From positions 34,968,001-35,032,000 of the forward strand of contig JBAIAC010000001.1 of assembly GCA_037349315.1 (NCBI GenBank): DNA of 64,000 nucleotides, read 5' to 3'. Below the pieces are notes generated by a model, which did no database searches, had not been told where the DNA came from, and saw nothing but the letters and a program-made list of their open reading frames with translations. The number at the start of each line of letters is the position of its first letter. The stretch's first letter is position 1. Source of the DNA: Chelydra serpentina. Lineage: Eukaryota; Chordata; Testudines; Chelydridae. This document shows, piece after piece, positions 11,511-22,471 of this stretch. The position numbers and the translations under genes were made by a program.

Positions 11511-13573
11511 CCAAACAAATGGGAAGTTCAAACAGAAAACCCCAGTTTTTGCTGGAGACAGACAACGGGACCTGATCCGGCATGGTTCTGTGGTCAATGA
11601 GACCTGAGAGGATCAGGCTCTGCCTGTGCGTTAGATGTTTATTTCTTCATGCATTGCTTAGAGAAGAAAGCAATTCCTTTCAACAGGTCTCAGGGAGGGA
11701 AAAAGCCCTGTGACATCCCTGAAGAAAGCAACATCTGCTGTGTGTTCCTTTCAGTCTGGATTAACTGCCATCTCGTCCCTGCCCCGCCTGCCACAGCCTC
11801 AGATCTGGTGGGTTTCCGCTTGCTGTTTGCTGTTTTTTTCCTACTTTACCTCTCTAGTTAAGACATCAGAAGTGAGATTTGTCACTTAACCATCTGGAAT
11901 AGGCAACCACTGGAGGCTGCAGCTTCTCTGCCTGACACACTCTTAAACAGCACTAATATAATTCAGATGTTCTACAAACCAGCAATGACAACCGGGCATG
12001 AAATTAAAATGTTTGTGGAGCTTGCCGAGTGGAAAATCACGGCTGGGCTAGGGAAAGGCCAGGTGCTGAGACAGATTCTGGGGCAGGAGAAGGCAGCCCG
12101 GGGGCCCTTGGCTTCCAAATGGAGCTGCTACGTTAGCTTTGCTTTCACAAGGAAGCAGTGGTGTACACGTCTCCACTGACTCGAGAGGAAAAGGAGGAGG
12201 GAGAGACATTGACTTGGCAGGAGCATGGAAAGTGAATAAGATTTACCCCTCTTTCCCCCACCCCTTGGACATGTCTTATGTTTAACCCAGTACAGCCTCA
12301 AGCCATTCATCCTCTGCCCCTCCCTCTGGCACAGACTCAGCTCAGCTCCAAAGTGCCCACTCACACTCCCCCACTCTGCCCCTTCGGCCTCCTCCCCCGA
12401 ACGCCCAGAGTCAGCCCTTTCCTAGCTTACTGCATCCACCAGTGAGCTGCAAAACCGGCCACTATTGCCTGCTCCAGGGAGGGCAAGCAGGTGGCTGCTG
12501 ATCTCAGAGCCGGCTGCTCTGGGAGCCGGTGGGGGCAGCAGGCAGACAGATGGGTGAGCAGGCTTCCAAGGAGGGTGGCAGGGTTGTTTCTAGCAGCAGA
12601 GGTGGGTTGTTTGCTCTCCCCACGTCTGTGTCCCTTTCCCTGCAGGGCAAGCAAGCCTCGACACCTGGCTGGGTGCCCCTGGACTCCTGCTTTCCCCAGC
12701 CTGTGCAGAGGCTGCTGAGCTGGACTTCCGCCCTGCACTCCTTCCCAGGTGCATATACCTCCCGGCAGTGCATGCTGGGCTGTGATCCTACGCTGCGAGG
12801 CCTGCTGCGGGGAACGCGTGCCCACGATGGCTAGGGCAGCGTCCAGCACTGCACACGCCTGTGCTCACAGGACTAGTTGGTCCCGGGGTGCGTGCCTGGC
12901 ACCCCTTCGAATGGGAGGCAGGCGTGCGCTGGCTGGGCACCCATCCATGGGACCCTGCTGCAAGTGTCAGTCAGGAGCTTCGGCTGTTTATTAATGGCTG
13001 CCTGGCCCATGGCAGACAAAGACACAGGCATGCGCCTTACCCCAAGTTGCTCAGAACCCAGCTCAGACCCAGAAACATCTCCCGGCCACCCCCTCCCATG
13101 AGAACTGGACCCCACTGCTGCTTCCCAACTGGTCCAGAACAGAGAACGGTGAAGGGGCTGGTGTGGGGACTGGATACCAGGGAGTAGGAGGGCTTCAAGC
13201 AGCAAGGAGTTGGGGGGTTGGGGAGGGCCACACGAGATGCACATATCTGGGGGGAACAGGAGCAATACTGGCAGCCAGGAGGTAGGGCTACCCAGCACCC
13301 CCGCGCTAAACCACTACCCAGCACCCCCACACTAAACCCAGCAACCAAAATGGGACCCACGTATTACAGCCCTCAGGAGGTGCACGTCCCAGAGAGGAGA
13401 GGGTTGTGACAGCAGGGCGAAGGGAGGAAAGGGAACCATTCTAGCCAGGAATCCTGTCCTGCCCCCCCCTGCTCCCAGCAGCCCTCCACAGTTCCACTCC
13501 CCTCCCCAAATTCAGCCAGCCTCTCAACCCTACAAACATCTTGTTTTCACCTATTTGGCTAGAAGGGTTAAAG
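11511..13573. other. Non-coding DNA without recognised gene
   Basis: Includes a GC-rich stretch (12.4-13.5 kb) with many overlapping frames on both strands (up to 141 codons). None carries a recognisable domain, and the bases are as open in one frame as in another, so no exon is called. Confidence 0.4.
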
Positions 13574-14014
13574 CAGGGGTGGCCAACCTGTGGCTCCGGA
13601 GCCACATGCGGCTCTTCAGAAGTTAATATGGGGCTCCTTATACAGGCACCAACTCCGGGGTTGGAGCTACAGGTGCCAACTTTCTAATGTGCTGGGGGTG
13701 CTCACTGCTCAACCCTTGGCTTTACCATAAGCCCTGCCCCCACTCCACCCCTTCCCGCCCCCTCCCCTGAGCCTGCCGTGCCCTTGCTTCTCCTCCTTCC
13801 CCTCCCAGAGCCTCCTGCACGCCGCGAAACAGCTGATTGGGAGGTGCAGGGAGGGAGGGGGAGATGCTGATCGGCGGGGTTGCCGGTGGGTGGGAGGAGT
13901 CGGGAGCCGGGGGGTGGGAGCTGATGTGGGGGCTGCTGACGTATTACTGTGGCTCTTTGGCAATGTACGTTGGTAAATTCTGGCTCCTTCTCAGGCTCAG
14001 GTTGGCCACCCCTG
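13574..14014. mobile_element. hAT-type MITE
   Basis: Terminal inverted repeats CAGGGGTGGCCAACCTG and (complement of the right end) CAGGGGTGGCCAACCTGAG bound a 441-bp element. Flanks ggttaaag and gattaagt match at 5 of 8 positions, consistent with an aged 8-bp hAT target duplication. The interior is GC-rich and has no transposase. Internal sequence ('cagctgattgggaggtg') resembles part of the MITE at 58297. Confidence 0.8.
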
Positions 14015-14299
14015 GATTAAGTATGAATGGTAGGGTGCCAGAAGTGCAAAGAAGAAGAGACCCCCACCAAAAATGCTGTTGATTTGGGGTAACCTCCTCA
14101 CTCCTCCAGACTCTGGAGAAGTCTATTGTTCCAGACTATACAGCACTCTAAAGGAGTCAGAGAGAAGAACATGGACTCAATGCAAAGGGAGAGGGATATT
14201 CGGTGAATATAGAACAGGGCGCTGAAGACGGCTATTGTCTATTTCCTACTACAGGGTGTTGTTTCTATCAGCAGGGAGTGGAGTGGTGGAGGGTTAAAA

Positions 14300-14450
14300 T
14301 GTTTTCTAATTAAGGAGCAAGACTGCCCAGGAGAGCAATTAAGCTGAAAACTTCCTCGTTTGATAAGGTTCACATTACAAGCTCTGGAAACCTTTCTGAG
14401 TTCCAGCAATTAAACCACATTTTTCAGCCAGTTACAGACATTTCCTTTCA
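14300..14450. promoter_or_regulatory. Possible conserved non-coding element
   Basis: AT-rich, non-repetitive sequence with TCTAATTAAGG, GCAATTAAG, CAGCAATTAAAC and TTGATAAGG, i.e. several homeodomain-type TAAT/ATTA cores in 120 bp. No repeat family was recognised. Function is inference only; conservation against other amniotes would be decisive. Confidence 0.2.
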
Positions 14451-15047
14451 TCTTTGCTCTTATCCAGTCTCCCAAGCACCCCCTAGTGCAAGAAGTGATT
14501 AGGACAAGGGTGAAATGCCAGCCAAGGGGTGAGAACGAGAGCAGGGTGTCTGAGGAAGGGACAGGATACCATCATGGAAATAGTATCTTGTATTTCTACA
14601 GCACCAGAATGATCCACAGATTCAGCTGACTGATTACAAACCACAGACAAGGGTCTCTGTACCAACCACTGAAATGCAGCCACTTCCGGGGTGGAACATG
14701 AGAGCCATTTAACAGCGACACAGCAATTTAAGATGAGAAGGGAATATTGTATCTAGCTGAAAAATAGCCAAGGAGAATTTAGATTGGAAGAATGTCACTA
14801 CCCAAATCAGAATTAGCCACAACACCCAGGCTAGCACCACCAATCTTTGACCACAAGTGGTTCTGCCTCAACAAAGAACAACACACCCTAGCAACATGCT
14901 CAGGCACTGGTTTAAAGAGAGAAGAGCCCTGCCTACTACTGACCAGCACCACTGACTAGGCCTCACCCTGCTGAGCTAGTGAGACCTGAGTGGACCACTG
15001 GGCAAAGAGGAAAAACTACAGTGGGCAGGTCACCTCCTGTCATCCCA

Positions 15048-15150
15048 ATTTGTGGCTGTAGATTTGATAGCACTCCTGCCTCAATTCAGGAGACTGGACT
15101 CGATGCCCTTTGGAGGTCCCTTCCAGGCCTGAATTTCTATGATTCGATGT
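15048..15150 (+). mobile_element. LINE 3' end fragment, CR1-like
   Basis: 'gagactggactcgatgccct' and 'cccttccaggcctgaatttc' followed by 'tatgattcgatg' are the final ~80 bp of CR1-like elements with their short terminal repeat. Confidence 0.6.
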
Positions 15151-15249
15151 TCCACGTATCTCCAAGATACATGGGTGATTTCCCACCCACATGCCAGCAC
15201 TTCAGTTCGCTGACAAGCTACGAAGCTCTTGTCACTATCAAAGAGGGAT

Positions 15250-16310
15250 GGTCAAAATTAACATGGCAGACATTAAATTGATTAAACACTGGCTAACTGA
15301 TAGATCTCAAAATGTAATTGTAAACATGGAATTGTCATCAAGCGAGTGCGTTTCCAGTGAGGTCCCACAAGATCGGTTCTTAGCCTTACGCTACTTAACA
15401 TTTTTACTAATGACCTGGAGGAGAACATAAAATCATCACTGATAAAGTTTGCAGATGATTGGTAAATTGCGGGAGCGGTAAATAATGAAGAGGACAGGTC
15501 ACTGATACAGAGCGATCTGGATCAATTGGCAAACTGGATGCAAGCAAACAATATATGCTTTAATACTGCTAAATGTAAACATATACATTAGGAACAAAGA
15601 ATATATCTACAGGATGGGGGACTCTATCCAGGGAAGCAGGGACTCAAACAGATTCGGGGGTCATAATGGATAATCAGCTGAAGATGAGCTCCCAATGCTG
15701 TGGCCAAAAGAGCTAATGTGATCCTTGGATGTATAAACAGGGGAATCTTGAATAGGAGGAGAAAGGTTATTTTACCGCTGTATTTGGCACTGGTGAGACT
15801 GCTGCTGGAATAGTGTGTCCAGTTCTTGTGCCCACAATTCAAGAAGGATGTTGATAAATTGGAGAAGGATCAGAGAAGAACCATGAGAATGATTAAAGGA
15901 TTAGAAAACATGCCTTATAGAGATAAACTAAATAGATTAAGCTCTTTGAGTCTAACAAAGAAAAGGGTTAGGGGTGACAATCACAGTCTGTAAGTATCTA
16001 CAAGGGGACCAAACATTTAATAATGGGCTCATCAATATAACAGAGAAAGGTATAACATGATCCAATGGCTGGAAGTCAAAGCGAGGCAAATTCAGACTGG
16101 AAATAAGGTGCACATTTTTGACAGTGAGAATAATTAACCATTGGAACTATTTACCAAGGGCCATGGTGGTTTCTCCATCACTAGCAATAGATTTTTTTTG
16201 AAAGATCTGCTTTTTATATTATTCTGGGGCAGTTCTCTGGCCTGTGTTATACAGGAAGTCAGACCAGATAATCACAATGGTCCCTTCTGGCCTGGGAATC
16301 TATGAAGTGA
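15250..16310 (+). pseudogene. CR1 LINE with degraded ORF2 (reverse transcriptase C-terminus)
   Basis: The copy starts within the reverse transcriptase region: one frame reads 'HWLTDRSQNVIVN' and 'SSEVPQDRFL', matching the CR1 RT segment before the catalytic motif. 'aaagtttgcagatgattgg' is the eroded position of the family's FADD motif. It continues through the C-terminal region and ends at about 16310 with 'cccttctggcctgggaatct'. Stops and frameshifts interrupt it throughout, so it is inactive. It is longer than most CR1 copies here, but still 5'-truncated. Confidence 0.8.
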
Positions 16311-16480
16311 TTAAGACAATAGCCTGTCTTCAGTTCCCAGCTCTGCTGTAGGCTTGCTGTTTGACCTGGCGTAAATCACTTAATCTCTTTATGCCTCAGT
16401 CTCTGCTTCTGTAAAATAGGCATAATGGTACTTCCTTTCTACTGTGCTTTGCTTGTATCATCCAGACTGTAAGTAGAGTT
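16311..16480 (+). repeat. MIR-like SINE fragment
   Basis: 'cagttcccagctctgctgta', 'taaatcacttaatctcttta', 'tgcctcagtctctgcttctg' and 'aaaataggcataatgg' follow the MIR consensus order. It directly follows the CR1 3' end. Confidence 0.55.
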
Positions 16481-16777
16481 GGCCAAGAGACAGTAATCTT
16501 TTTTTTTTTTTCAGAAAACCGCAAAAAGAAATGCATTGTCTTCCAAATTTTCTGTGTAAACTTTTCCATTTTTCAACAAAGAGAGAAAGTCAGATATTTC
16601 TCAGTATTTCTCCATCTCTCCTTTATTCCCCCTTCCGTGAGAAAACAGAAAATGGGGGCAAAGGGAGGGAGGACGAGAAGAAAAAAAAGGGAGGATTAAA
16701 AATGTTTAGGATTTTTTTTCATCAAAACCCAGAAAATTTGACTTAAATTAACATTTTCTGTGAAAACTTTTGCTTTT

Positions 16778-16793
16778 GGGGGGGGGGGGGGGG
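16778..16793 (+). repeat. Poly-G run (16 nt)
   Basis: A 16-nt homopolymer. The surrounding 16.5-16.85 kb is low-complexity and A/T-rich, with a poly-T run near 16500. Confidence 0.9.
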
Positions 16794-16904
16794 AGGCCAT
16801 TTTTCATCAAAAAAAATGTTTTCAAACAAAAAATTTCAACTGCTTCCAATTATAAGCACTTCAGGGAAAAATCTGTTTCTTACTATGTGAAAGTGCAGTC
16901 CCTA

Positions 16905-17065
16905 GCACAATTATTAATTATTATTATTATTTAACCCTTATATTGCAGTAGTGCCTAAAGGCCAAAGTAAATTGGGCCCCAGTGTACTAGGTGCTGTACA
17001 AACAAATAATAAATTTCAGTCCCTGTCCCAAAGAGCTAATGGTGCTATGATCTACAGCATAAATA
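16905..17065 (+). repeat. MIR-like SINE 3' fragment
   Basis: An (ATT)n stretch leads into 'gggccccagtgtactaggtg', 'ctgtacaaacaaataataaa' and 'cagtccctgtcccaaagagc', a common reptilian SINE body also seen at 26840 and 57395. Confidence 0.6.
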
Positions 17066-17999
17066 ATTACAACTCCCTTGGTACATTTTGCAAGAGAAGG
17101 GTGTTTGTTAGCCTCGAATCCTGGCTATTCTAGGTAGGGTCATTTTGCTGTTAAACAGCTGCCACACTCTACCCCAGAAGTGGCTGCACATTGGTGGGAG
17201 TTGGCAATGGGGTTTCAATGTAGTCAGTATGCAAATCAAGAGTATGTAGTGGACGGATACACTCCCTGCACATGGCAAGACAGCAAACTAATGCTGTCCT
17301 CCCCGGGAGCAATGTTGGTGCTGGAATTTGCAAGGAATATATGAATGACTCCGTTTATCATGGGAGAGTCCTTCACAGCCATACTGCAAATCCCCAGGGC
17401 TGGTTCTACCTGAGCATGACTTCTCTCTTGCTATCCCCTTCTCCTCTCCCCATCCCCTTCTCCCTGCTCCTTGGAAAGCTGTCAGCTCCCCTCCCTTGGC
17501 CTGAGGAGAGGGAAGCAGACTGAAGATATGAATGGCTGAGCTGAGGAGTTAACGTGCACAGAGGAGAGGGCTCCAGCCAGCCCAGGAAGCCAGCTGCTGA
17601 GGGAGAGGAAGAAGGGGCAGTGACTTGTCTGCTTGGGGAAAGTTCAGCTGCTCAGCACATGCGGCAAACATAAGGTCAGCAGCCTTGAGATGAGAGCAGG
17701 CCTAGCCCTGAGCAGAGTTGAGTACCCACAACTTCCCCTGGAGTCAATGGGATTCTCAGATGAGGCCAAGAGTGCGTGGCGGCAAGATCAGAACCCAGAA
17801 TGGTCTTCGCTGCCAGGGGTCCTGTTGCGCCCGCTGGACAAGCCCACACACAACACAGCTCCATTAACTGCTGTGGGGTCCGTGCGTGCACAGGACAGGG
17901 CCCTGCGTGATTTGGGCTACTGATTCCCCCCTGGATCTGCAGTGCAGGGCTTACGGCTGAATCCAATGAGAGCAGCGGGAAACAGAGACACCCAATCGG
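17066..17999. other. Non-coding DNA without recognised gene
   Basis: No supported exon. The 97- and 140-codon frames here overlap antisense and show no domain. Confidence 0.45.
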
Positions 18000-18200
18000 T
18001 TTGGATAGGGAGAGAGAGAGGGCAACACGCACACACTGCAAGAGTGGCAGTAACGCAAGAGAGAGACACACACAGATACAGAGCAAGGAGATAAACACCT
18101 GAGTAGGAGACCAAGGAAAAAGAGAGAAAGGGACAGAGGGGAGCAGAAAAGAAAGAGAGGAGGGAGGCAGAGAGAAGCAAGCAGAGGAAAAGAGGAAGGC
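18000..18200 (+). repeat. Purine-rich (GA) tract
   Basis: Nearly 200 bp dominated by A and G on the plus strand ('gggagagagaga', 'aagagagaaaggga'). The antisense reading produces leucine/serine-rich frames up to 149 codons that are compositional artefacts. A complementary pyrimidine tract lies at 18840-19030. Confidence 0.7.
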
Positions 18201-18412
18201 AGGTAGGGGAGGGCGGGAGGCTGATCTGCTGCGGGCAACGAGGTCGAAATTGAAATAAAATACACGTCAAACGGTGCATTTGGCAGCTAAGCTGGTTTAG
18301 CCGAGACGGGGTGGGCGATAGCACTGCGGGGGTGGGGTGGGCACAGACTCCTTCCTGCTGCGGCACTCCTTCTGCTGATGGGAAAGGACAAGGACATTCA
18401 TATTATTAAGTA

Positions 18413-18540
18413 TCAGAGGGGTAGCCGTGTTAGTCTGGATCTGTAGAAGCGACAAAGAGTCCTGTGGCACCTTATAGACTAACAGACGTATTGGAGCATA
18501 AGCTTTCGTGGGTGAATCCCCACTTCGTCGGATGCAACAT
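18413..18540 (-). mobile_element. Penelope-type 3' tail
   Basis: Contains 'tcagaggggtagccgtgtta', 'ccttatagactaacagacg' and 'cataagctttcgtgggtg', the antisense of the tail type found at the end of the 2915-3640 element. Only the non-coding tail remains. Such short tails are very common in turtle genomes. Confidence 0.75.
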
Positions 18541-18839
18541 AATTCATATTATTGTGCAAGTTAAACAATGGTCTGATGCCGCCCAAGCCCTCTGCCACAG
18601 AGAGAGAGACAAAGATGGAAGGGGGTGGTTGAGAGAGAGATGGAATGGGGGAGATGGAGGGGGCAGGCTGGGGGAGGCACAAGAGCTGACAATAGGAGCC
18701 AGTGGGGAGCCGGCTGAGGCAGGAGCCCATGACGACTTCCCTAAGATGGCAGGATGGATGCAGAATGCACAGGCAGCACACACTGGTTCCCGGGGTGGGG
18801 AGATGGAACCACGCACCCAGCAAAGACCCCCGCTGCCAC

Positions 18840-19030
18840 CCCGACACATCCGCCATCTCCTCTCTCACACTTCCCTCTCTTCTCTTCTTTCCCTCACACA
18901 TTTCCACTCTATTCCTGTCTTTTGCAGGCTCCTTCCCTCACTCCCCTTTTTTTCGCACTCTCCTTCACTCCCCTCCCCTCTAGCTCTTTCTCTCTTTCCC
19001 CCTCCCTCTCTTCACCTCTTCTCCCCAAGG
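18840..19030 (+). repeat. Pyrimidine-rich (CT) tract
   Basis: C/T-dominated sequence on the plus strand ('ctctcacacttccctctctt', 'ctctttccccctccctctct'). It accounts for the proline/serine-rich frames of about 200 codons across it, which are not considered genes. Confidence 0.7.
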
Positions 19031-19439
19031 AGCTTTCTAATGACTTAAATGAAAAGCCAGTCCTCTTTCTAGTCAATCGCCCACCCTGCTGGAGGCGGAG
19101 CCCCAGAGGAACCCAGCCGCGCACAGCAATTAGAAAGCCAGTGCCTGGGGCGACTGCAGTTGCAGTAGCACTGCAGAGATCCTATCTGCCCACTCAGAGT
19201 GAGGGAAGGACTTTCCAGAAAGTCAGGAGCATCACCGGATCCTCCAAGCAAGGCCCTTGGGTTAACAAAGACCCTCTCCTATGGAATAGCTGCCGCTCCT
19301 CAACCTGGAGGCAGCTAACTCAGAACAGGGGGGGATTGTTCTATATAAGCAAAGCAAGCTGGTAGCAGGGACACAGACTAAGCAGGGCCCAGCCTCCAGC
19401 AATTCCTTCATCTTTGAAAGGCCCAGCCCCTGTTACGGA

Positions 19440-19640
19440 TGGTGAGGGAGGTTCCAGGCAGTCATAGCGAGGCCTTTGACAGCGATTCAGAGAGCAATTG
19501 GGGCACGGCCAATTACATTAACAAAGCAGGGGTAATTAAGAACAAAGCAGGAGAGATGAAGGAGATAGGAGCAGATGCAAATCAGGCTGTGTGGCGCTCC
19601 CCCATCACAGTCATTACGGGGAATTAGGGTTCATTGACAT
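19440..19640. promoter_or_regulatory. Candidate enhancer-like conserved non-coding element
   Basis: This non-repetitive stretch packs recognisable transcription-factor motifs: an octamer ATGCAAAT at 19575-19582, two SOX-type AACAAAG sites at 19520-19526 and 19541-19547, a TAATTA homeodomain site at 19533-19538 between them, and two more CAATT/ATTAC cores at about 19496-19516. SOX, POU and homeodomain co-occurrence is common in developmental enhancers. The motifs are seen; enhancer activity is inference. Confidence 0.35.
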
Positions 19641-20284
19641 TCCTCCAAAAACCTGTTCAAAGCCAGCCTGTGTCCCAGCAGACAGAGCACCCCAGCGGGC
19701 CCTTTCCCTCGCTGATCACACTCCCTCTCCTGCCTCCACTCCTCTTGGCACCCCATGACTTCAATGGGAGTTAGCCACCTAGACGCCCATCTGCATCTTT
19801 ACATGCCTACAGTCTAAATACCTTTGAAAATCTGGCCCCAAGTGACTACAGCGGGAGGGTGGGGATGTGTGTGTGGGGGAACTGATGGATTTCCCAGCAT
19901 GCACTTCACCACAGGAGGCCCATGGAACAAGGCAGTGTTTGTTACTAGGGCTGGCTAAGCAGGTTTGGAAAAAATAAAGACTGACCTGAACCTTGGCCCA
20001 AAACGTGAACCAGCACCATCAGAACCATCTATGTATCCAAGCGCTGAGCATGGCTCTGGGCTTCTCTCATCATGTCGGAGTGAAAAGGGCAACTCACATC
20101 CCCCGAGCTCCATTGGACTGCACCCCCTTAGGACAGGTTTACACCAGGGAACCTGTTTGTAGGGCATTACAACATTACAATAATAAATTAAAACCGCTTT
20201 GTCGCCTTTTGAATTTGCATATACGCCCCCTCCCACCATCTCCACCCAGCAAATCTGTTTGAGGAGTGGGTGGCTACATGTTAT

Positions 20285-20770
20285 TTAGCTCTTTTAATCT
20301 CCTCTTGTAAACTGGGTCCCTCCAGCCCTCTGACAGCATTTTGTGGCTCTTCTCAGAGATTCCCCCATTTTGTCAATATCTTTGTGGGGCCCAGAACTGA
20401 GCATGAAATCCCAGGCAGAGGCTCACTAGAGCGGTATAGACAGGGTCTCTCCTGTCCCTTCTCCTAGGATATGAAGTCACTGAGATTGAGGTGCCCAGAG
20501 CTGAACTCTGTATCCCAGGTGGGATCTCCTCAGAGTCATAGAGATGACCCATCTTCTCCCTCCTCTGGGATTGGGGGCCCAGAGTTTCCCTCCTTTCAGT
20601 CTGTGGGAATGCTTCTCCCCCATCATGTCACAGCTCCAGGCTGACATGCTCAGATTTGCCCTGACCCCAATACACTTTACTGCCAAGCCTACGGTTATCA
20701 CCAATAACCCCTGGATCAGTATCCACCGAGCTGCCCCAAATGACACAGCTTCAGTGGAGCCAATGAGCAT
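20285..20770 (-). mobile_element. Old CR1-like LINE fragment
   Basis: 'attttgtggctcttctcaga', 'ttttgtcaatatctttgtgg' and 'ggcccagaactgagcatga' match the antisense of the CR1 region that lies upstream of its 3' end. The later part to 20770 is weaker. Strongly diverged; frames on both strands are not functional. Confidence 0.5.
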
Positions 20771-21439
20771 TTGAGCCTCGGTGTTAATTAATGTCTCAGT
20801 AGCGCAGCCCCTCATGAGCCAGTCTGCTGTTGGAGTCTCCAAATTCTTAACCCCTTGGCAACCTTGTTCCCCACAGCAGAGTACCGCTCCCTTCAATGCC
20901 TTCCTTTGTCAGTTGCTCTGCCCTGGTCTCATGAAAAGCCTCATTCTAAGAAGCCTTCGGGGAAGCTGTTTCCATTGCAAGCAATTCTGTTTCTCTGATA
21001 TTTTCTGCCTCTCCCTTCCCCTTTGTCTGTATTCCCCAGGAGTGTTCGTATGAAAACAGACACTTGACCTCTTCAGAGTCATCCCTAGTCTAGGGCCTAT
21101 TCCCCACCTGCGCTCAGGATCCTCCATGCTGGGAGTCTGTGATCACTTGCAGTGGAGATGACTAGGCTGTTGCAAACAGGGAGACAAGCACTTCATGGGA
21201 GAATAAACAGCCCATCAGGTTCTCTCTAAAGTTTCCCTGGCTTTCTGGCTGCTTCACTGTAGACCTTCTGCCTACAACCTTGCCCAGCTCCCCTGTTGCC
21301 TGGCTTCCTGCTACACAGTTAAAGAAACAGGACACATAATTTCACTGCCAAGGAGCAAATGTCACAGAGTGACAAACTACATGGGACCAGGCAAAAAATC
21401 AGGCAGTCTCTAAGGTAGCTCTATTTGGGGTGGGGTGGA
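20771..21439. other. Non-coding DNA without recognised gene
   Basis: No exon, RNA gene or repeat was recognised between the old CR1 fragment and the MIR-like SINE. Confidence 0.4.
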
Positions 21440-21690
21440 AGCTGTTCTCTAGTGATTAGAGCAGGAGATGGGGAATTGCACTCCTAGGTTCCTTACCCAG
21501 CTGTGGAAGGGAGTGTGGTCTAGCAGGTGATGCAGGGTCCAGACTCCTAAATTCTACTCTCATTTCTGCCACTGACCCTCTGTATAATTTTAGACTTGTC
21601 ACTTAATCGCTCTCTGCCTCAGTTTCCCCATCTGTAAAATAGACAGATAACCAGCCTATCTCACTAGGTTCATTAAAGTGCATAGCTCAT
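21440..21690 (+). repeat. MIR-like SINE
   Basis: Contains 'gtgtggtctagcaggtgatg', 'ctcatttctgccactgaccc', 'tgcctcagtttccccatctg' and 'taaaatagacagataacc', the MIR consensus order, immediately upstream of the CR1 copy that hosts the LTR element. Confidence 0.65.
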
Positions 21691-21714
21691 TAGGGGGGTA
21701 AATATCAGAGACAG

Positions 21715-21868
21715 AGAAGAGTGATTTAAGCTAAAGGCCAATGTTGGCACAAGAACAAATGGATATAAACTGGCCATGAACAAATTCAGGCTGGAAATTA
21801 GAAGAAGGTTTCTAACCCTCGGAGGGGTGAGGTTCCAGAAAGCCTTCCAACAGAAGTTGGGGGGGTGG
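21715..21868 (+). mobile_element. CR1 LINE, left part, interrupted by LTR element
   Basis: Reads 'aactggccatgaacaaattc', 'aggctggaaattagaagaag' and 'gaggttccagaaagccttcc', standard CR1 3' sequence. It stops at the LTR junction in a G-run and resumes at 26634 with 'gacaattaattttaagagag' and 'gctggacaaatgtatgcctg'. The two parts form one CR1 copy, so the LTR element entered it as a single event. Confidence 0.75.
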
Positions 21869-22435
21869 TGTGACGAACTAGGACTGTAGTTAAGGTTTCC
21901 CTGAGTACTGTGTGGGTGCCTCAGTTTCCCCTATGCGGTGCTTGAGTATCTAGGTGGTGGGACAACGGTGCATGATTGTTACAAAGCCCTAGAAGGCAGA
22001 GGCCTGGACACAGAGAAGGGCTCTGCCTCCTGGCAACAGATGGCCCGGCCCCTTGCCCGGCAAAGGTGAGAGCTGAAGGTGTGAGAACAAAGGGATCAGG
22101 TGACCTCCTGGCCCGGGAGGCAGACAAAGGCGGAGGAGGGGCTGGAGAGTTGGAGTTTTGGAAGCTGGCCGGGGAAGGCGGAGAGAGGCAGAGAGGGTCT
22201 GGCCTCCCTGCCCCGGTTGGAGCGGTGGGGCGAAATGCAGGGAGCCCCAGGCTGGGGTCTAAGCTCCCTGCCCCCCGGAAGGACCCGACTGAGGGGTCCT
22301 GGATGTACTGACAAGCTCTGGTTGGGCTGTGTTCCTGGCATCTCTAATAAACCTTCTGTTCTACTGACTGGCTGAGACTCCCAGTGAATCCGGGGAAGAG
22401 GGGTGCAGGGCCGGACTCCCCTATACTCCGTGACA
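21869..22435 (+). repeat. Left LTR (plus orientation, inverted relative to coding strand)
   Basis: Runs from TGTGACGAACTAGG to CTCCGTGACA, with TG/CA ends and a short TGT-x-AC terminal inverted repeat. A polyadenylation signal AATAAA at 22346-22351 reads in plus orientation, opposite to the internal coding frame. Identical to the right LTR except at two positions noticed: C in 'gccggggaagg' and G in 'ccccggaagg', where the right copy has T and A. Chance frames inside it are not genes. Confidence 0.9.
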
Positions 22436-22453
22436 ACTTCTCTCCCCCCTCCG
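22436..22453 (-). other. Polypurine-tract-like sequence
   Basis: On the coding (minus) strand the 18 nt next to the left LTR read GGAGGGGGGAGAGAAGT after a C, purine apart from the final T, where a plus-strand primer site is expected. Normally such a tract abuts the U3 end (TGTGACGAA) of the 3' LTR; here it abuts the opposite end (TGTCACGG) because the LTR is flipped. Primer function is inferred. Confidence 0.5.
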
Positions 22454-22471
22454 AGACCGAACTGAGCGGGG

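Noticed and set aside
12427..13360. GC-rich block with many frames as a possible exon cluster
   Set aside because: Open frames occur equally on both strands, overlap fully and have no domain; no consistent splice-site pattern was seen.
17676..18366. Minus-strand leucine/serine-rich frames (104-149 codons) that look like membrane proteins
   Set aside because: They are translations of the GA tract in antisense and lack any family resemblance.
18464..19365. Plus-strand frames of 194 and 203 codons
   Set aside because: They run through a Penelope tail and a CT-rich tract; the composition explains the open frames.
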